A DNA stretch of 23,609 nt from contig CAZOLY010000033.1 of the NCBI GenBank assembly GCA_964580815.1, positions 1 to 23,609 on the forward strand, given 5' to 3'. How positions within the stretch are numbered: the stretch's first letter is position 1; each line of letters starts with the position of its first letter. Position numbers and translations under genes: made by a program. The notes under the pieces are model-generated. The model had not been told where the DNA came from and did no database searches. It saw only the letters and a program-made list of their open reading frames with translations. Source of the stretch: G020354785 sp964580815 (GTDB taxonomy: Bacteria; Bacteroidota; Bacteroidia; Bacteroidales; UBA10428). Below, piece after piece: positions 8,363-15,366 of the stretch.

Positions 8363-8376
8363 CAGGTGATCACCTG
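8363..8376. repeat. Perfect 14-bp palindrome CAGGTGATCACCTG
   Basis: CAGGTGATCACCTG equals its own reverse complement. It lies between the tRNA hairpin and the direct repeat and partly overlaps the latter (8367-8415). It could be a protein-binding site. With no loop it would be a poor RNA hairpin. Confidence 0.5.
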
Positions 8377-8415
8377 AATCATTCCTGTCAAGTAACGCAT
8401 GTCACCCCCGGTTTA
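8367..8415 (+). repeat. Direct repeat copy 1 (flanks the mntH unit)
   Basis: This stretch aligns without gaps to 9951-9999 at a fixed offset of 1584 bases. By hand I count about 39 of 49 bases identical. The core 8391-8413 (AGTAACGCATGTCACCCCC then GGTT) differs at only one of 23 positions. It lies between tRNA-Cys and the mntH stop codon. Confidence 0.75.
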
Positions 8416-8421
8416 GAGGTT

Positions 8422-9681
8422 CTAAAACATACTGACAAACAGGGCAATATTTAATACAGTTACTATTAAGCCAAGAGCATAAAGAGTAATTTTTGATAAA
8501 TTGGAATTCTTGTACTTGCCCATTACCCTGGCAGAAGATGTTAAATAAACCTGCAAAAAAATAGTGAATGGCAACTGAATACTTAGAATCATCTGCGATA
8601 TTATGAGCCCCTGAAAAGGATTAGTTATCAGGAATATAATTACTAATGCAAGTATAAGGGATATAGCTACCCCGATCCTGGTATGATTATCTTTAATATC
8701 GTAGGGCTCCTTATACATACCTGCAAAAATAGTTCCTGCAGCCATTCCTGAAGTTATTGTGGAAGCAATACCTGAAAATAAAAGAGCTATAGCAAAAACA
8801 ATTGCTGCATGATCACCCAGTAACGGAGCTAAAAGATGTTTGGCCTGCTCAAGTTCAGACACAGGGGTTCTTGTTCTAAAAAAAGTTGCAGCGGCCAAAA
8901 GAATCATGGCGCTATTGATAGCCCAGCCAATAATCATAGAGAAAAGTGTATCAAGAAATTCGTAATTCAATTGCTTTTTTATGATTTTTTCATCTTTCAA
9001 ATTCCATTGTCTGCTTTGAATTATTTCAGAATGCAAAAACAAATTGTGAGGCATCACTACAGCACCTAAAACACTCATAATAATAATCATGGAACCTTTC
9101 GGAAAAGATGGTACAACCCAACCTGTAATAGCATTATTCCAGTCTATATTGACAAGGGAAAGCTCATATAAGAAAGACAAACCAATAACCGAAACAAAAG
9201 CGATGATCCATTTCTCCATTATCCTGTAAGAATTAGTGTACAGCATAATCATTACAAAAACGGTAACTAAAAGGGCTCCGGCCCTGACGGGTATGGCAAA
9301 TAACATATTGAGGGCAATGGCCCCTCCCAGGATCTCTGCTAACGAAGTTGATATGGATGCCAGCATTGCCGATGAAATCAGAATCTTTGAGTAGCGAGGT
9401 TTAATGTATATTGTCGTGGCTTCTGAAAGGCAAAGTCCTGTGGCAATACCTAAATGAGCAACATTATGTTGCAATAATATTAACATAAGAGTAGATAAGG
9501 TAACCATCCATAGAAGAGCGTATCCGTAATCTGCGCCAGCTGCCAGATTAGACGCCCAATTCCCGGGATCTATAAATCCAACCGTAACGAGCAGACCCGG
9601 CCCAATAAATTTAAAAATGTCTAATCCGCCATACCTGGGTTTGTAATTTTTACGGTCTATATTTTTAAATATTTTAAACAT
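8422..9681 (-). CDS. mntH: NRAMP-family divalent metal (Mn2+/Fe2+) transporter MntH
   Basis: NRAMP proteins import Mn2+ or Fe2+ across the inner membrane with protons. The 419-residue protein has about eleven hydrophobic segments. The TM1 metal-binding signature DPGN is at 38-41 (VGFIDPGNWASNLAAG), and the TM6 motif reads MPHNLFLHSE (M210, H212). The Met of the transition-metal site is therefore kept, which favours Mn/Fe over Mg-type NRAMP relatives. An N-terminal soluble stretch of about 20 residues precedes TM1. The start is ATG at 9681. A possible 59-residue ORF ends 4 bases upstream. The whole unit sits between two direct repeats and runs against its neighbours. I see no recognised Mn riboswitch in the leader. 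Confidence 0.94.
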   Translation of the reverse strand: MFKIFKNIDRKNYKPRYGGLDIFKFIGPGLLVTVGFIDPGNWASNLAAGADYGYALLWMVTLSTLMLILLQHNVAHLGIATGLCLSEATTIYIKPRYSKILISSAMLASISTSLAEILGGAIALNMLFAIPVRAGALLVTVFVMIMLYTNSYRIMEKWIIAFVSVIGLSFLYELSLVNIDWNNAITGWVVPSFPKGSMIIIMSVLGAVVMPHNLFLHSEIIQSRQWNLKDEKIIKKQLNYEFLDTLFSMIIGWAINSAMILLAAATFFRTRTPVSELEQAKHLLAPLLGDHAAIVFAIALLFSGIASTITSGMAAGTIFAGMYKEPYDIKDNHTRIGVAISLILALVIIFLITNPFQGLIISQMILSIQLPFTIFLQVYLTSSARVMGKYKNSNLSKITLYALGLIVTVLNIALFVSMF

Positions 9682-9685
9682 CCTT

Positions 9686-9865
9686 CTATTTATTTATTCT
9701 GATATTTTGAATAAAATCATTCATCATCAAATTGTCAAAAATACTCTTATTTAGCGCCAGTCTCCTTATCAATATTTCTAATATGTATGTCCATCTTAAT
9801 AGTTCCGGGTTCTCATTTTCGTTTATCTTTTTGTTGATGCAATTTATAAATTTATCAAGGTTCAT
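9686..9865 (-). CDS. Small hypothetical ORF upstream of mntH
   Basis: A 59-residue frame (ATG at 9865; an in-frame GTG at 9877 would add 4 residues) stops 4 bases before the mntH ATG. That spacing suggests translational coupling. The product is charged and probably helical, with segments such as LLRWTYILEILIRRLALNKS, no signal peptide and no Cys/His cluster except one early Cys. I do not recognise a family. It may be a small regulator, a leader peptide or a non-coding artefact. The AT-rich sequence makes chance ORFs of this size common. Confidence 0.4.
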   Translation of the reverse strand: MNLDKFINCINKKINENENPELLRWTYILEILIRRLALNKSIFDNLMMNDFIQNIRINK

Positions 9866-9888
9866 GCAAGCTGTCACTAAGTTAACAT

Positions 9889-9935
9889 TGGTTAAAACTC
9901 CTGGTCAAACGGTATCAATATGGTTAATAACCTGG
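9889..9935. promoter_or_regulatory. Repeated TGGTTAA-CCTGG elements upstream of the mntH unit
   Basis: TGGTTAAAACTCCTGG (9889-9904) and TGGTTAATAACCTGG (9921-9935) are near-repeats 32 bases apart, just upstream of the minus-strand small ORF and mntH. The second contains the palindrome GGTTA-A-TAACC (9922-9932). The position suits an operator for a metal-responsive repressor, but I cannot assign a regulator. Confidence 0.3.
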
Positions 9936-9950
9936 CACAGGAGAAAATAA

Positions 9951-9999
9951 TGATGAGCCAAATCACCCCTGTATAGTAATGCATGTCACCCCCGGTTAA
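9951..9999 (+). repeat. Direct repeat copy 2 (flanks the mntH unit)
   Basis: Second copy of the 49-base repeat described at 8367-8415, in the same orientation, with core 9975-9997. It lies about 85 bases upstream of the small ORF start, so the two copies bracket the small ORF plus mntH. No ORF uses it. Confidence 0.75.
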
Positions 10000-10075
10000 T
10001 TGACTTATATAAGGATCAGCATTAATTTTACTGCCAACATATATCGAACTAACTATAAGTGGACAGACTCCTGAT

Positions 10076-10100
10076 AAGTAATAAGTATTGATTATTACTT
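10076..10100. repeat. Inverted repeat upstream of the histidine kinase gene
   Basis: AAGTAATA (10076-10083) and TATTACTT (10093-10100) are perfect 8-base arms with a 9-base spacer, about 60-85 bases before the kinase ATG. It could be an operator. The rest of 10001-10162 is AT-rich and shows no clean TANNTTTG promoter or ORF that I can support. Confidence 0.35.
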
Positions 10101-10162
10101 AAAAGTGCTGTTTTATCTCATCATGCTAATTAATAATATACTTAATTTTTAAGTAGATTAAT

Positions 10163-11416
10163 ATGATGAAGATCGTCAAAAAAGTACTGATTATAACAAA
10201 TAAGTCAGGGGATTCATTTGCTTTTGACGGTATTTCCAAAAATTGCAGCGCAGAAATAATCCTGGTAAATTCAATCGATGAAGCACTTAATGCTACAGCA
10301 GAGCATGACTTTGCAGCGGCTGTAATAGACACCCGACTTTCAGCAGATGAATGTTGTAAAATCCTGAAACTAATACGCCAATCCGAAAAAACTGAATCGC
10401 TCCCTGTAATTTTCCTTACTGATAACGAGCCAGGGGAAAATTATCCGGACGCAAATAATGACCCGGTAATGGTCGATTATCTTACAAAACCTGTTCAATC
10501 ATCTATCCTTGCCTGTAAAATTAAAACTTACATATGTCTGTATGAAAATAGGAAGAAGCTTGAATATGAAAAAGAAAAATGCCAGTTGTTTAAAGAAGCA
10601 CTGAATCAACTGGAAATAAAATCCCAGACATTAAAAACAAAATCCGAAGAATCCGATAAGCTTATATCTTCCTTCTTTGCCAATTTATCACACGAAATAA
10701 GAACTCCCATGAATGCAATTATCGGGTTTTCGAATTTACTGGCAGATGATACCCTGCCGGTCAAAGACAAACTGGAATATATAAGCTATATCAACAGAAG
10801 CAGTCTTGAACTTTTAAACCTGATTGATAACATAATAGATATCTCCAGAATTGAAGCGAGCCAGCTAAAGATAAAAAAAGAACCGGTAGCGGTCAGGGAT
10901 ATTCTTATGGAACTGTACCTGACATTTAAGGCGGAAATAAATAAAAAAGAACCGGGTATGATCGAACTGGTATATGCAAATATTAATGATAAGGAAGATG
11001 TAATAATAAAAAATGATGAATGCCGCCTGAGAAAGGTAATGCAAAACCTGTTGAACAATGCATTAAAATTTACATGTAACGGACTTATTGAGTTCGGTTA
11101 CAAATTTAATGAAGAGAACAAAATACTGTTTTATGTAAAAGACACAGGAATGGGTATTCCTGAAGATAAGCTTCAAAAGATCTTCAGTCGGTTTGAACGT
11201 GTTGATAATGAATATTATACAAATATACCCGGGACAGGACTAGGACTATACATAGTCAAAAAGATGGTAGAACTCATGGAAGGCAAAATATGGGTTGAGT
11301 CCGAATTAAATATAGGATCTGTCTTCTATTTTGAACTTCATTATGATAAAGCTGAAAGCGATAATCTGAAATCCGTAAAAGAACAGGGCGCTCATTCGAT
11401 AAAGGAATATAAATAG
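10163..11416 (+). CDS. Cytoplasmic histidine kinase with N-terminal degenerate receiver domain
   Basis: The 417-residue protein is built as receiver, coiled linker, HisKA and HATPase_c, with no membrane segment. The receiver (about 5-125) keeps the acceptor-like D56 (AVIDTRLS) and K109 (YLTKP) but lacks the usual acidic pair after the first strand (VLIITNKSGD). Heptad-rich residues 128-170 form a linker. The phospho-acceptor H177 lies in FFANLSHEIRTPMNAIIGFS. The ATP-binding N box (QNLLNNALKFT), G1 box (VKDTGMGIPED), F box (FSRFERVD) and G2 box (GTGLGLYIVKKM) are all intact. It is probably an active kinase with a sensory or pseudo-receiver input. No cognate response regulator is adjacent; PorX, 4 kb away, is a conceivable but unsupported partner. 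Confidence 0.9.
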   Translation: MMKIVKKVLIITNKSGDSFAFDGISKNCSAEIILVNSIDEALNATAEHDFAAAVIDTRLSADECCKILKLIRQSEKTESLPVIFLTDNEPGENYPDANNDPVMVDYLTKPVQSSILACKIKTYICLYENRKKLEYEKEKCQLFKEALNQLEIKSQTLKTKSEESDKLISSFFANLSHEIRTPMNAIIGFSNLLADDTLPVKDKLEYISYINRSSLELLNLIDNIIDISRIEASQLKIKKEPVAVRDILMELYLTFKAEINKKEPGMIELVYANINDKEDVIIKNDECRLRKVMQNLLNNALKFTCNGLIEFGYKFNEENKILFYVKDTGMGIPEDKLQKIFSRFERVDNEYYTNIPGTGLGLYIVKKMVELMEGKIWVESELNIGSVFYFELHYDKAESDNLKSVKEQGAHSIKEYK

Positions 11417-11417
11417 T

Positions 11418-11654
11418 AAATCAATCCAGAAAATTTTACGCAACCAAATCACTGCTAACAGAAGAGCTGTAATAGATATCCTTGATCTTAACGGAAGGAT
11501 TGTCAGCACAATTGCCGATAAAAACCTGGCGGCCGGAAGGCATAAAATATACTGGGATTATTCCGGCATGAGCATCAATGATGGTATTTACATAATAAGG
11601 CTACGGACAAATTACAGGCAATTAGCCAGGAGGTATGTAATAATCAATAAATGA
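11418..11654 (+). pseudogene. Orphan remnant of a T9SS C-terminal sorting domain
   Basis: Immediately after the kinase stop, in a different frame, an open stretch with no usable start encodes a typical sorting tail: VIDILDLNGRIVS, then AAGRHKIYWDYSGMSINDG, IYIIRLRT and the basic-hydrophobic end RRYVIINK, with stop TGA at 11652-11654. The upstream part of a normal tail (NP-x-N motif) seems to survive in another frame as INPENF (about 11420-11437), so at least one frameshift is likely. It is the C-terminus of a lost secreted protein. The body of that protein is absent. Read as a relic, not an expressed gene. Confidence 0.7.
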
Positions 11655-11853
11655 TTCGACCTTCCGTCCAATCCCCTACAATTTATAAAATTATAGGCAG
11701 TTGTTATATAAAAGTTTCTAACTGTTTATCATTCGCATTTTCTGAAAAGATGATGAATATCATCGAAATTGCCAGATAAAAAGTGCATCAACCAGCTTAT
11801 TTATTCAGCGGAATTTCGTAACTTGATATAATACATACTGAATATCGTTAGAC
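11655..11853 (+). other. Intergenic leader before the glycosyltransferase gene
   Basis: About 200 AT-rich bases without a supportable ORF. A small inverted repeat GATGAT-GAAT-ATCATC lies at 11749-11764. I see no exact TANNTTTG promoter and no clear Shine-Dalgarno sequence before the GTG at 11854. Confidence 0.4.
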
Positions 11854-13149
11854 GTGAAAATACTGATGTTCGGCTGGGAGTACCCTCCTCACATAACGGG
11901 CGGATTAGGAACTGCCTGCTATGGATTAACAAAAGGACTTGTTTCTTTTGATGATGTCAATATTACGTTTGTTGTTCCCAAAACATTTGGTGATGAAAAC
12001 AAGACCGGCATCAAACTTATAGGTGCCAGTGATGTAGAGCTGTCAAAAGAAATAGTGGACCGGATTAAAAAACTCTGCAGGCGTAAATACCATGAATTAT
12101 ATTCACATGTCTCCGCTTATATCTCCCCGGAGCAGTATAAATGTTTAATAAAAGAAAAAAAAGCCGCTTTAAAAAATCCGGTGAAAAACACTCCGTCAAA
12201 TAAAATTGATTTTTCAGGTAAATATGGCGACAGCCTTTTTGATGAGATTTACAGGTTCGGTATGATCTCGTCGGAGATCGCAAAAAAGGAGAACCCCGAT
12301 ATAATTCATGCACATGACTGGCTTACATTCCAGGCAGGGATTGAAGCAAAAAGAATATCAGGCAAGCCTCTTATAGCGCATGTTCATGCCACGGAATTCG
12401 ACCGCTCGGGAGAGCATCACAATAAAAAAGTATTCAGCCTTGAAAAAAGAGGCATGCAGGAAGCTGACCTTGTAATAACAGTCAGTGACTTTACAAGGAA
12501 CATAGTAATAAAACGTTATGGTATCAGTCCGGATAAAGTAATAACGGTACATAATGCCGCTGAGCCGCTGAATAACATCCCGGGTATATGCAGATCATCC
12601 ACAAATGACAGGATAGTTACATTCCTGGGAAGGATAACCAGCCAGAAGGGTCCTGTATATTTTATTGATGCAGCATATAAAATCCTGAAAAAGACAAATA
12701 ATGTAAGGTTTGTCATGGCAGGCACAGGTGATCTTATGGAAAAGCTTATAAGGTATGTCGCCTCACTGGGGATATCCGACAGGTTTCACTTTACCGGATT
12801 CCTGAGGGGCGACGATGTTTACAGGATGTATGGGATGAGCGATTTATACGTCATGCCCTCTGTATCCGAACCTTTTGGCATAAGCTCTCTTGAAGCACTA
12901 CAAAGTGGTGTGCCTGTAATAATCTCGAAACAGTCAGGTGTATCGGAAGTTATTAAACATGCTATTAAAATTGACTTCTGGGATGTCGACAGGCTTGCCG
13001 ATGCTATATATGCCACACTGAGCTACAGGGGAATAAAAGAGATGATGACCGCCAGGGCAACGCAGGAAGCTATGAGCTTAAAGTGGACTGATACGGCCAG
13101 AAAAATCCGTGATATATATTACAGACTAACTTACAGGAAAGCCGTTTAA
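11854..13149 (+). CDS. GT-B glycosyltransferase (GT4/GT5, starch/glycogen-synthase-like)
   Basis: This 431-residue cytoplasmic enzyme opens with MKILMFGWEYPPHITGGLG, the glycine-rich donor-binding start seen in starch/glycogen synthase-like transferases. It continues with NPDIIHAHDW (about 148-157). The C-terminal Rossmann half has VTFLGRITSQKGP and the E-x7-E signature EPFGISSLE (E339, E347). The start codon is GTG (11854). Relatives in Bacteroidota often lie next to a GH57 amylase and are presumed to make glycogen or another alpha-glucan. No such neighbour is here, so the acceptor is unknown. The gene ends about 45 bases before the next start and may share a transcript with it, although base composition changes sharply. 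Confidence 0.87.
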   Translation: MKILMFGWEYPPHITGGLGTACYGLTKGLVSFDDVNITFVVPKTFGDENKTGIKLIGASDVELSKEIVDRIKKLCRRKYHELYSHVSAYISPEQYKCLIKEKKAALKNPVKNTPSNKIDFSGKYGDSLFDEIYRFGMISSEIAKKENPDIIHAHDWLTFQAGIEAKRISGKPLIAHVHATEFDRSGEHHNKKVFSLEKRGMQEADLVITVSDFTRNIVIKRYGISPDKVITVHNAAEPLNNIPGICRSSTNDRIVTFLGRITSQKGPVYFIDAAYKILKKTNNVRFVMAGTGDLMEKLIRYVASLGISDRFHFTGFLRGDDVYRMYGMSDLYVMPSVSEPFGISSLEALQSGVPVIISKQSGVSEVIKHAIKIDFWDVDRLADAIYATLSYRGIKEMMTARATQEAMSLKWTDTARKIRDIYYRLTYRKAV

Positions 13150-13193
13150 AAAATATATTTTAATTTCAAAGATTAATTTTTTAAATTGTGTAC

Positions 13194-14126
13194 ATGTTAG
13201 GCATAATAGGTAAAATTTTAATAATCAATTTAATATTCTATTTCATTATTATTTGTATTAGTCCAATATATTGTCAGGTTAATTTTCCTGATTCAAATGC
13301 TATATGGAATGTTAATACTGTTGATTCTGAAGGAATTCCAACAGGTGAGATACTTTATGGGCTGAAAGGAGATACCCTTATTAATGATACACTTTATCAC
13401 AAATTGTACATATTAGAAGACACCACTTTAGAAGATCTTTATTCGAATGATTACTTAGGTGGTTTTCGTCAGGATTCCCAAAAAGTATGGTTTCGACCTA
13501 AATACATCAATATAACAGAATTTTTACTTTATGATTTTTCAGGGCAAATAGATGATACAATATGGCATAATGCTGGATTAACTTTAAAATATAACTTGGA
13601 TCATGATTTTGAAGGCGGTGAAAGTTATAGTGTCATCCAGGATATTTTTGAAGATTCTGGAGAAAAAATATTTATACTTTATTCTCCGAGACCACCATTG
13701 GAACAAGATGAATGGATTAATGGTATTGGTAGTAAATATGGATTATTTGGATCAATTATAGCATTTCCATTAAGTGGCAACACATATAATCTCGCATGTT
13801 TTAAACAAAATGACACAGTAAAGTATGAAAACAATTTAAAATGCGATAAATGTTTTTGCAAGGGTTCTACAGCGACAGATGAAAAAGAAAATAATACAGA
13901 TGGAATTGTAGTTTTTCCAAATCCTGCAGATAATTCTTTGTCAATAAGAATTGATAATCCATATAATAATATTAGTGTGGAATTAATTGATAAGAAAGGA
14001 AGTATTATTTATTACAAAGAATCATTGGAAAATCCTATAAAAGTAAACTATAAATTAAAAGACATTTATTTCCTTAAACTGACAATTGACAATAAAAAGA
14101 TAATTAAGAAGGTAATTATTGAATAG
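13194..14126 (+). CDS. Secreted protein of unknown function with T9SS type A sorting tail
   Basis: A 310-residue exported protein. A hydrophobic N-terminal signal sequence (about residues 5-28, ending near SPIYCQ) is followed by a beta-rich body without a family I recognise. A CDKCFC cysteine cluster lies near residue 220. A C-terminal T9SS sorting tail begins at VVFPNPADNSLSI, passes KDIYFLKLTI and ends KKVIIE. I start at ATG 13194; an in-frame GTG at 13188 would add two residues. T9SS tails direct cargo across the outer membrane for surface attachment or release. The gene is visibly more AT-rich than the flanking glycosyltransferase, which may mark lateral gain. Confidence 0.8.
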   Translation: MLGIIGKILIINLIFYFIIICISPIYCQVNFPDSNAIWNVNTVDSEGIPTGEILYGLKGDTLINDTLYHKLYILEDTTLEDLYSNDYLGGFRQDSQKVWFRPKYINITEFLLYDFSGQIDDTIWHNAGLTLKYNLDHDFEGGESYSVIQDIFEDSGEKIFILYSPRPPLEQDEWINGIGSKYGLFGSIIAFPLSGNTYNLACFKQNDTVKYENNLKCDKCFCKGSTATDEKENNTDGIVVFPNPADNSLSIRIDNPYNNISVELIDKKGSIIYYKESLENPIKVNYKLKDIYFLKLTIDNKKIIKKVIIE

Positions 14127-14193
14127 GTATGCCCTTCCCCCCAATTAAATATATTAGAGCCAAGTCAATAATTATACCGGTTAGAAGAACGTA

Positions 14194-14218
14194 TTTTTGG
14201 ATATAACATATCCAAAAA
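14194..14218. terminator. Bidirectional intrinsic terminator candidate
   Basis: TTTTTGGATAT and ATATCCAAAAA are perfect 11-base arms around an AAC loop. They lie between the + strand T9SS protein (ends 14126) and the convergent minus-strand lipoprotein remnant (ends 14252). The stem is AT-rich but perfectly paired, and its own A/T arms give a U tract on either strand. Confidence 0.6.
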
Positions 14219-14251
14219 GAAAGCAAATATGGAGTTTAAAGGCAATTATAT

Positions 14252-14472
14252 CTATTCAGAAATATTTATCCCAAATTCAGCTATTTCAGAAACAACATTG
14301 CTTTCATTAATTACAATAAATTCGTAAATGTGAGAACCCCAAAATCGCTCTCATAACGTGATAATCCAATAGCATCGTATTCTAATGGTTCATTATTATC
14401 GTGTTTACTGCAAAAGAATAATGAATATGAAATTATTGCAAAGCTTATCAATATGAATATTTTTTTTATCAT
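14252..14472 (-). pseudogene. Small lipoprotein gene with an apparent one-base frameshift
   Basis: From ATG 14472 the frame encodes a lipoprotein signal peptide (MIKKIFILISFAIISYSL, lipobox Cys about residue 21) and reads to SRYESDFG. It then runs into a short unrelated end and stops at 14311-14313, for 53 residues. In the next frame the sequence goes on as convincing protein (SHIYEFIVINESNVV, then SEIAEFGINISE) to a stop at 14252-14254. The switch falls at a run of four C on the + strand (14337-14340); one extra G in the coding strand would give a 73-residue protein. The upstream ATG at 14511 adds 13 residues but spoils the signal peptide. Function unknown; it could be a sequencing error or a phase-variable tract. 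Confidence 0.55.
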
Positions 14473-14540
14473 ATTATATATACCATTTCTCCTGCAATGT
14501 AAATAAAACATTCAGCTAAAATATATTGTGCATTTACTAC

Positions 14541-15266
14541 TTATTTTGCTTTCAGTATTCCGTATTTTACAATACATAGAATTGCCCTGAATCCATCTTT
14601 CCATACTATTTTCTTTCCTTCTTTATAAGTTCTTCCATAGTAGGAGATGCCCACTTCATAGATTCTGATACCCGGTATTCTTGATATCTTTATTGTTGCT
14701 TCAGGTTCAAAACCAAATCTCTTTTCATTCAGATGTATTGACTGAATCATTTTCGTATTGAATAATTTATAACATGTCTCCATATCCGTCAGATTAAGAT
14801 TTGAAAACATATTCAAAAGAGTTGTCAGGATTTTATTCCCAACGGAATGCCAGAAGAAAAGCACCCTGTGTGGATTTCCCCCCATAAAGCGTGAACCGTA
14901 CACAACGTCGGCATAGCCCTTGAGAACAGGTTTAAGCAAGTTATTATATTCCTCAGGATCGTATTCCAGGTCTGCATCCTGAATAATCAAATATTCGCCG
15001 GTTGCCTTCGAAATACCTGTATGCAAAGCGGCGCCTTTCCCCCGGTTTATTTTATGCCTGAAATAGTGAATGTTAAGGTCGCGGTTTTCATCAATATATT
15101 TCTGAATTGCCTGTTCCGTATTGTCTGTAGAGCAATCGTTAACAATGATTATTTCTTTCTGAATACTATTTATCAGTTCTACTTTTTTGATTTTATCGAG
15201 GATCTCAGCAATGGTCTTACCCTCGTTATATGCCGGAACAATTATTGATAATCTCTGTATCTGCAT
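14541..15266 (-). CDS. GT2 glycosyltransferase, DPM1/polyprenyl-phosphate-sugar synthase type
   Basis: The 241-residue protein is a GT-A fold enzyme that probably transfers a hexose from a nucleotide sugar to undecaprenyl phosphate at the inner face of the membrane. It starts IIVPAYNEGKTIAEIL, and VNDCSTDNT (43-50) binds the nucleotide. The metal-binding DAD is at 97-99 in IIQDADLEYDP. The family-typical FGFEPEATIKI and YYGRTYKEGKKI follow. There is no C-terminal membrane domain, as in the soluble DPM1 form. It lies 100 bases downstream of, and on the same strand as, the GT-C-like membrane protein, a pairing that suits lipid-linked sugar supply and use. Confidence 0.9.
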   Translation of the reverse strand: MQIQRLSIIVPAYNEGKTIAEILDKIKKVELINSIQKEIIIVNDCSTDNTEQAIQKYIDENRDLNIHYFRHKINRGKGAALHTGISKATGEYLIIQDADLEYDPEEYNNLLKPVLKGYADVVYGSRFMGGNPHRVLFFWHSVGNKILTTLLNMFSNLNLTDMETCYKLFNTKMIQSIHLNEKRFGFEPEATIKISRIPGIRIYEVGISYYGRTYKEGKKIVWKDGFRAILCIVKYGILKAK

Positions 15267-15366
15267 TTTTTATCAGGTTCTTTTTTAACAAATTTGATAT
15301 TGCCGGACAAAGGCTATAATTAAAATTATTAACCAGTTTAACTTTATTGCCGATAAAAAAAAATGG

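Noticed and set aside
9732..9950. 72-residue plus-strand frame over the small ORF upstream of mntH
   Set aside because: Antisense to the candidate small ORF and runs into the intergenic region; no start signal or recognisable domain.
14473..14511. Upstream ATG extension of the small lipoprotein
   Set aside because: It would put MFYLHCRRNGIYN before the signal peptide and spoil the lipoprotein signal.
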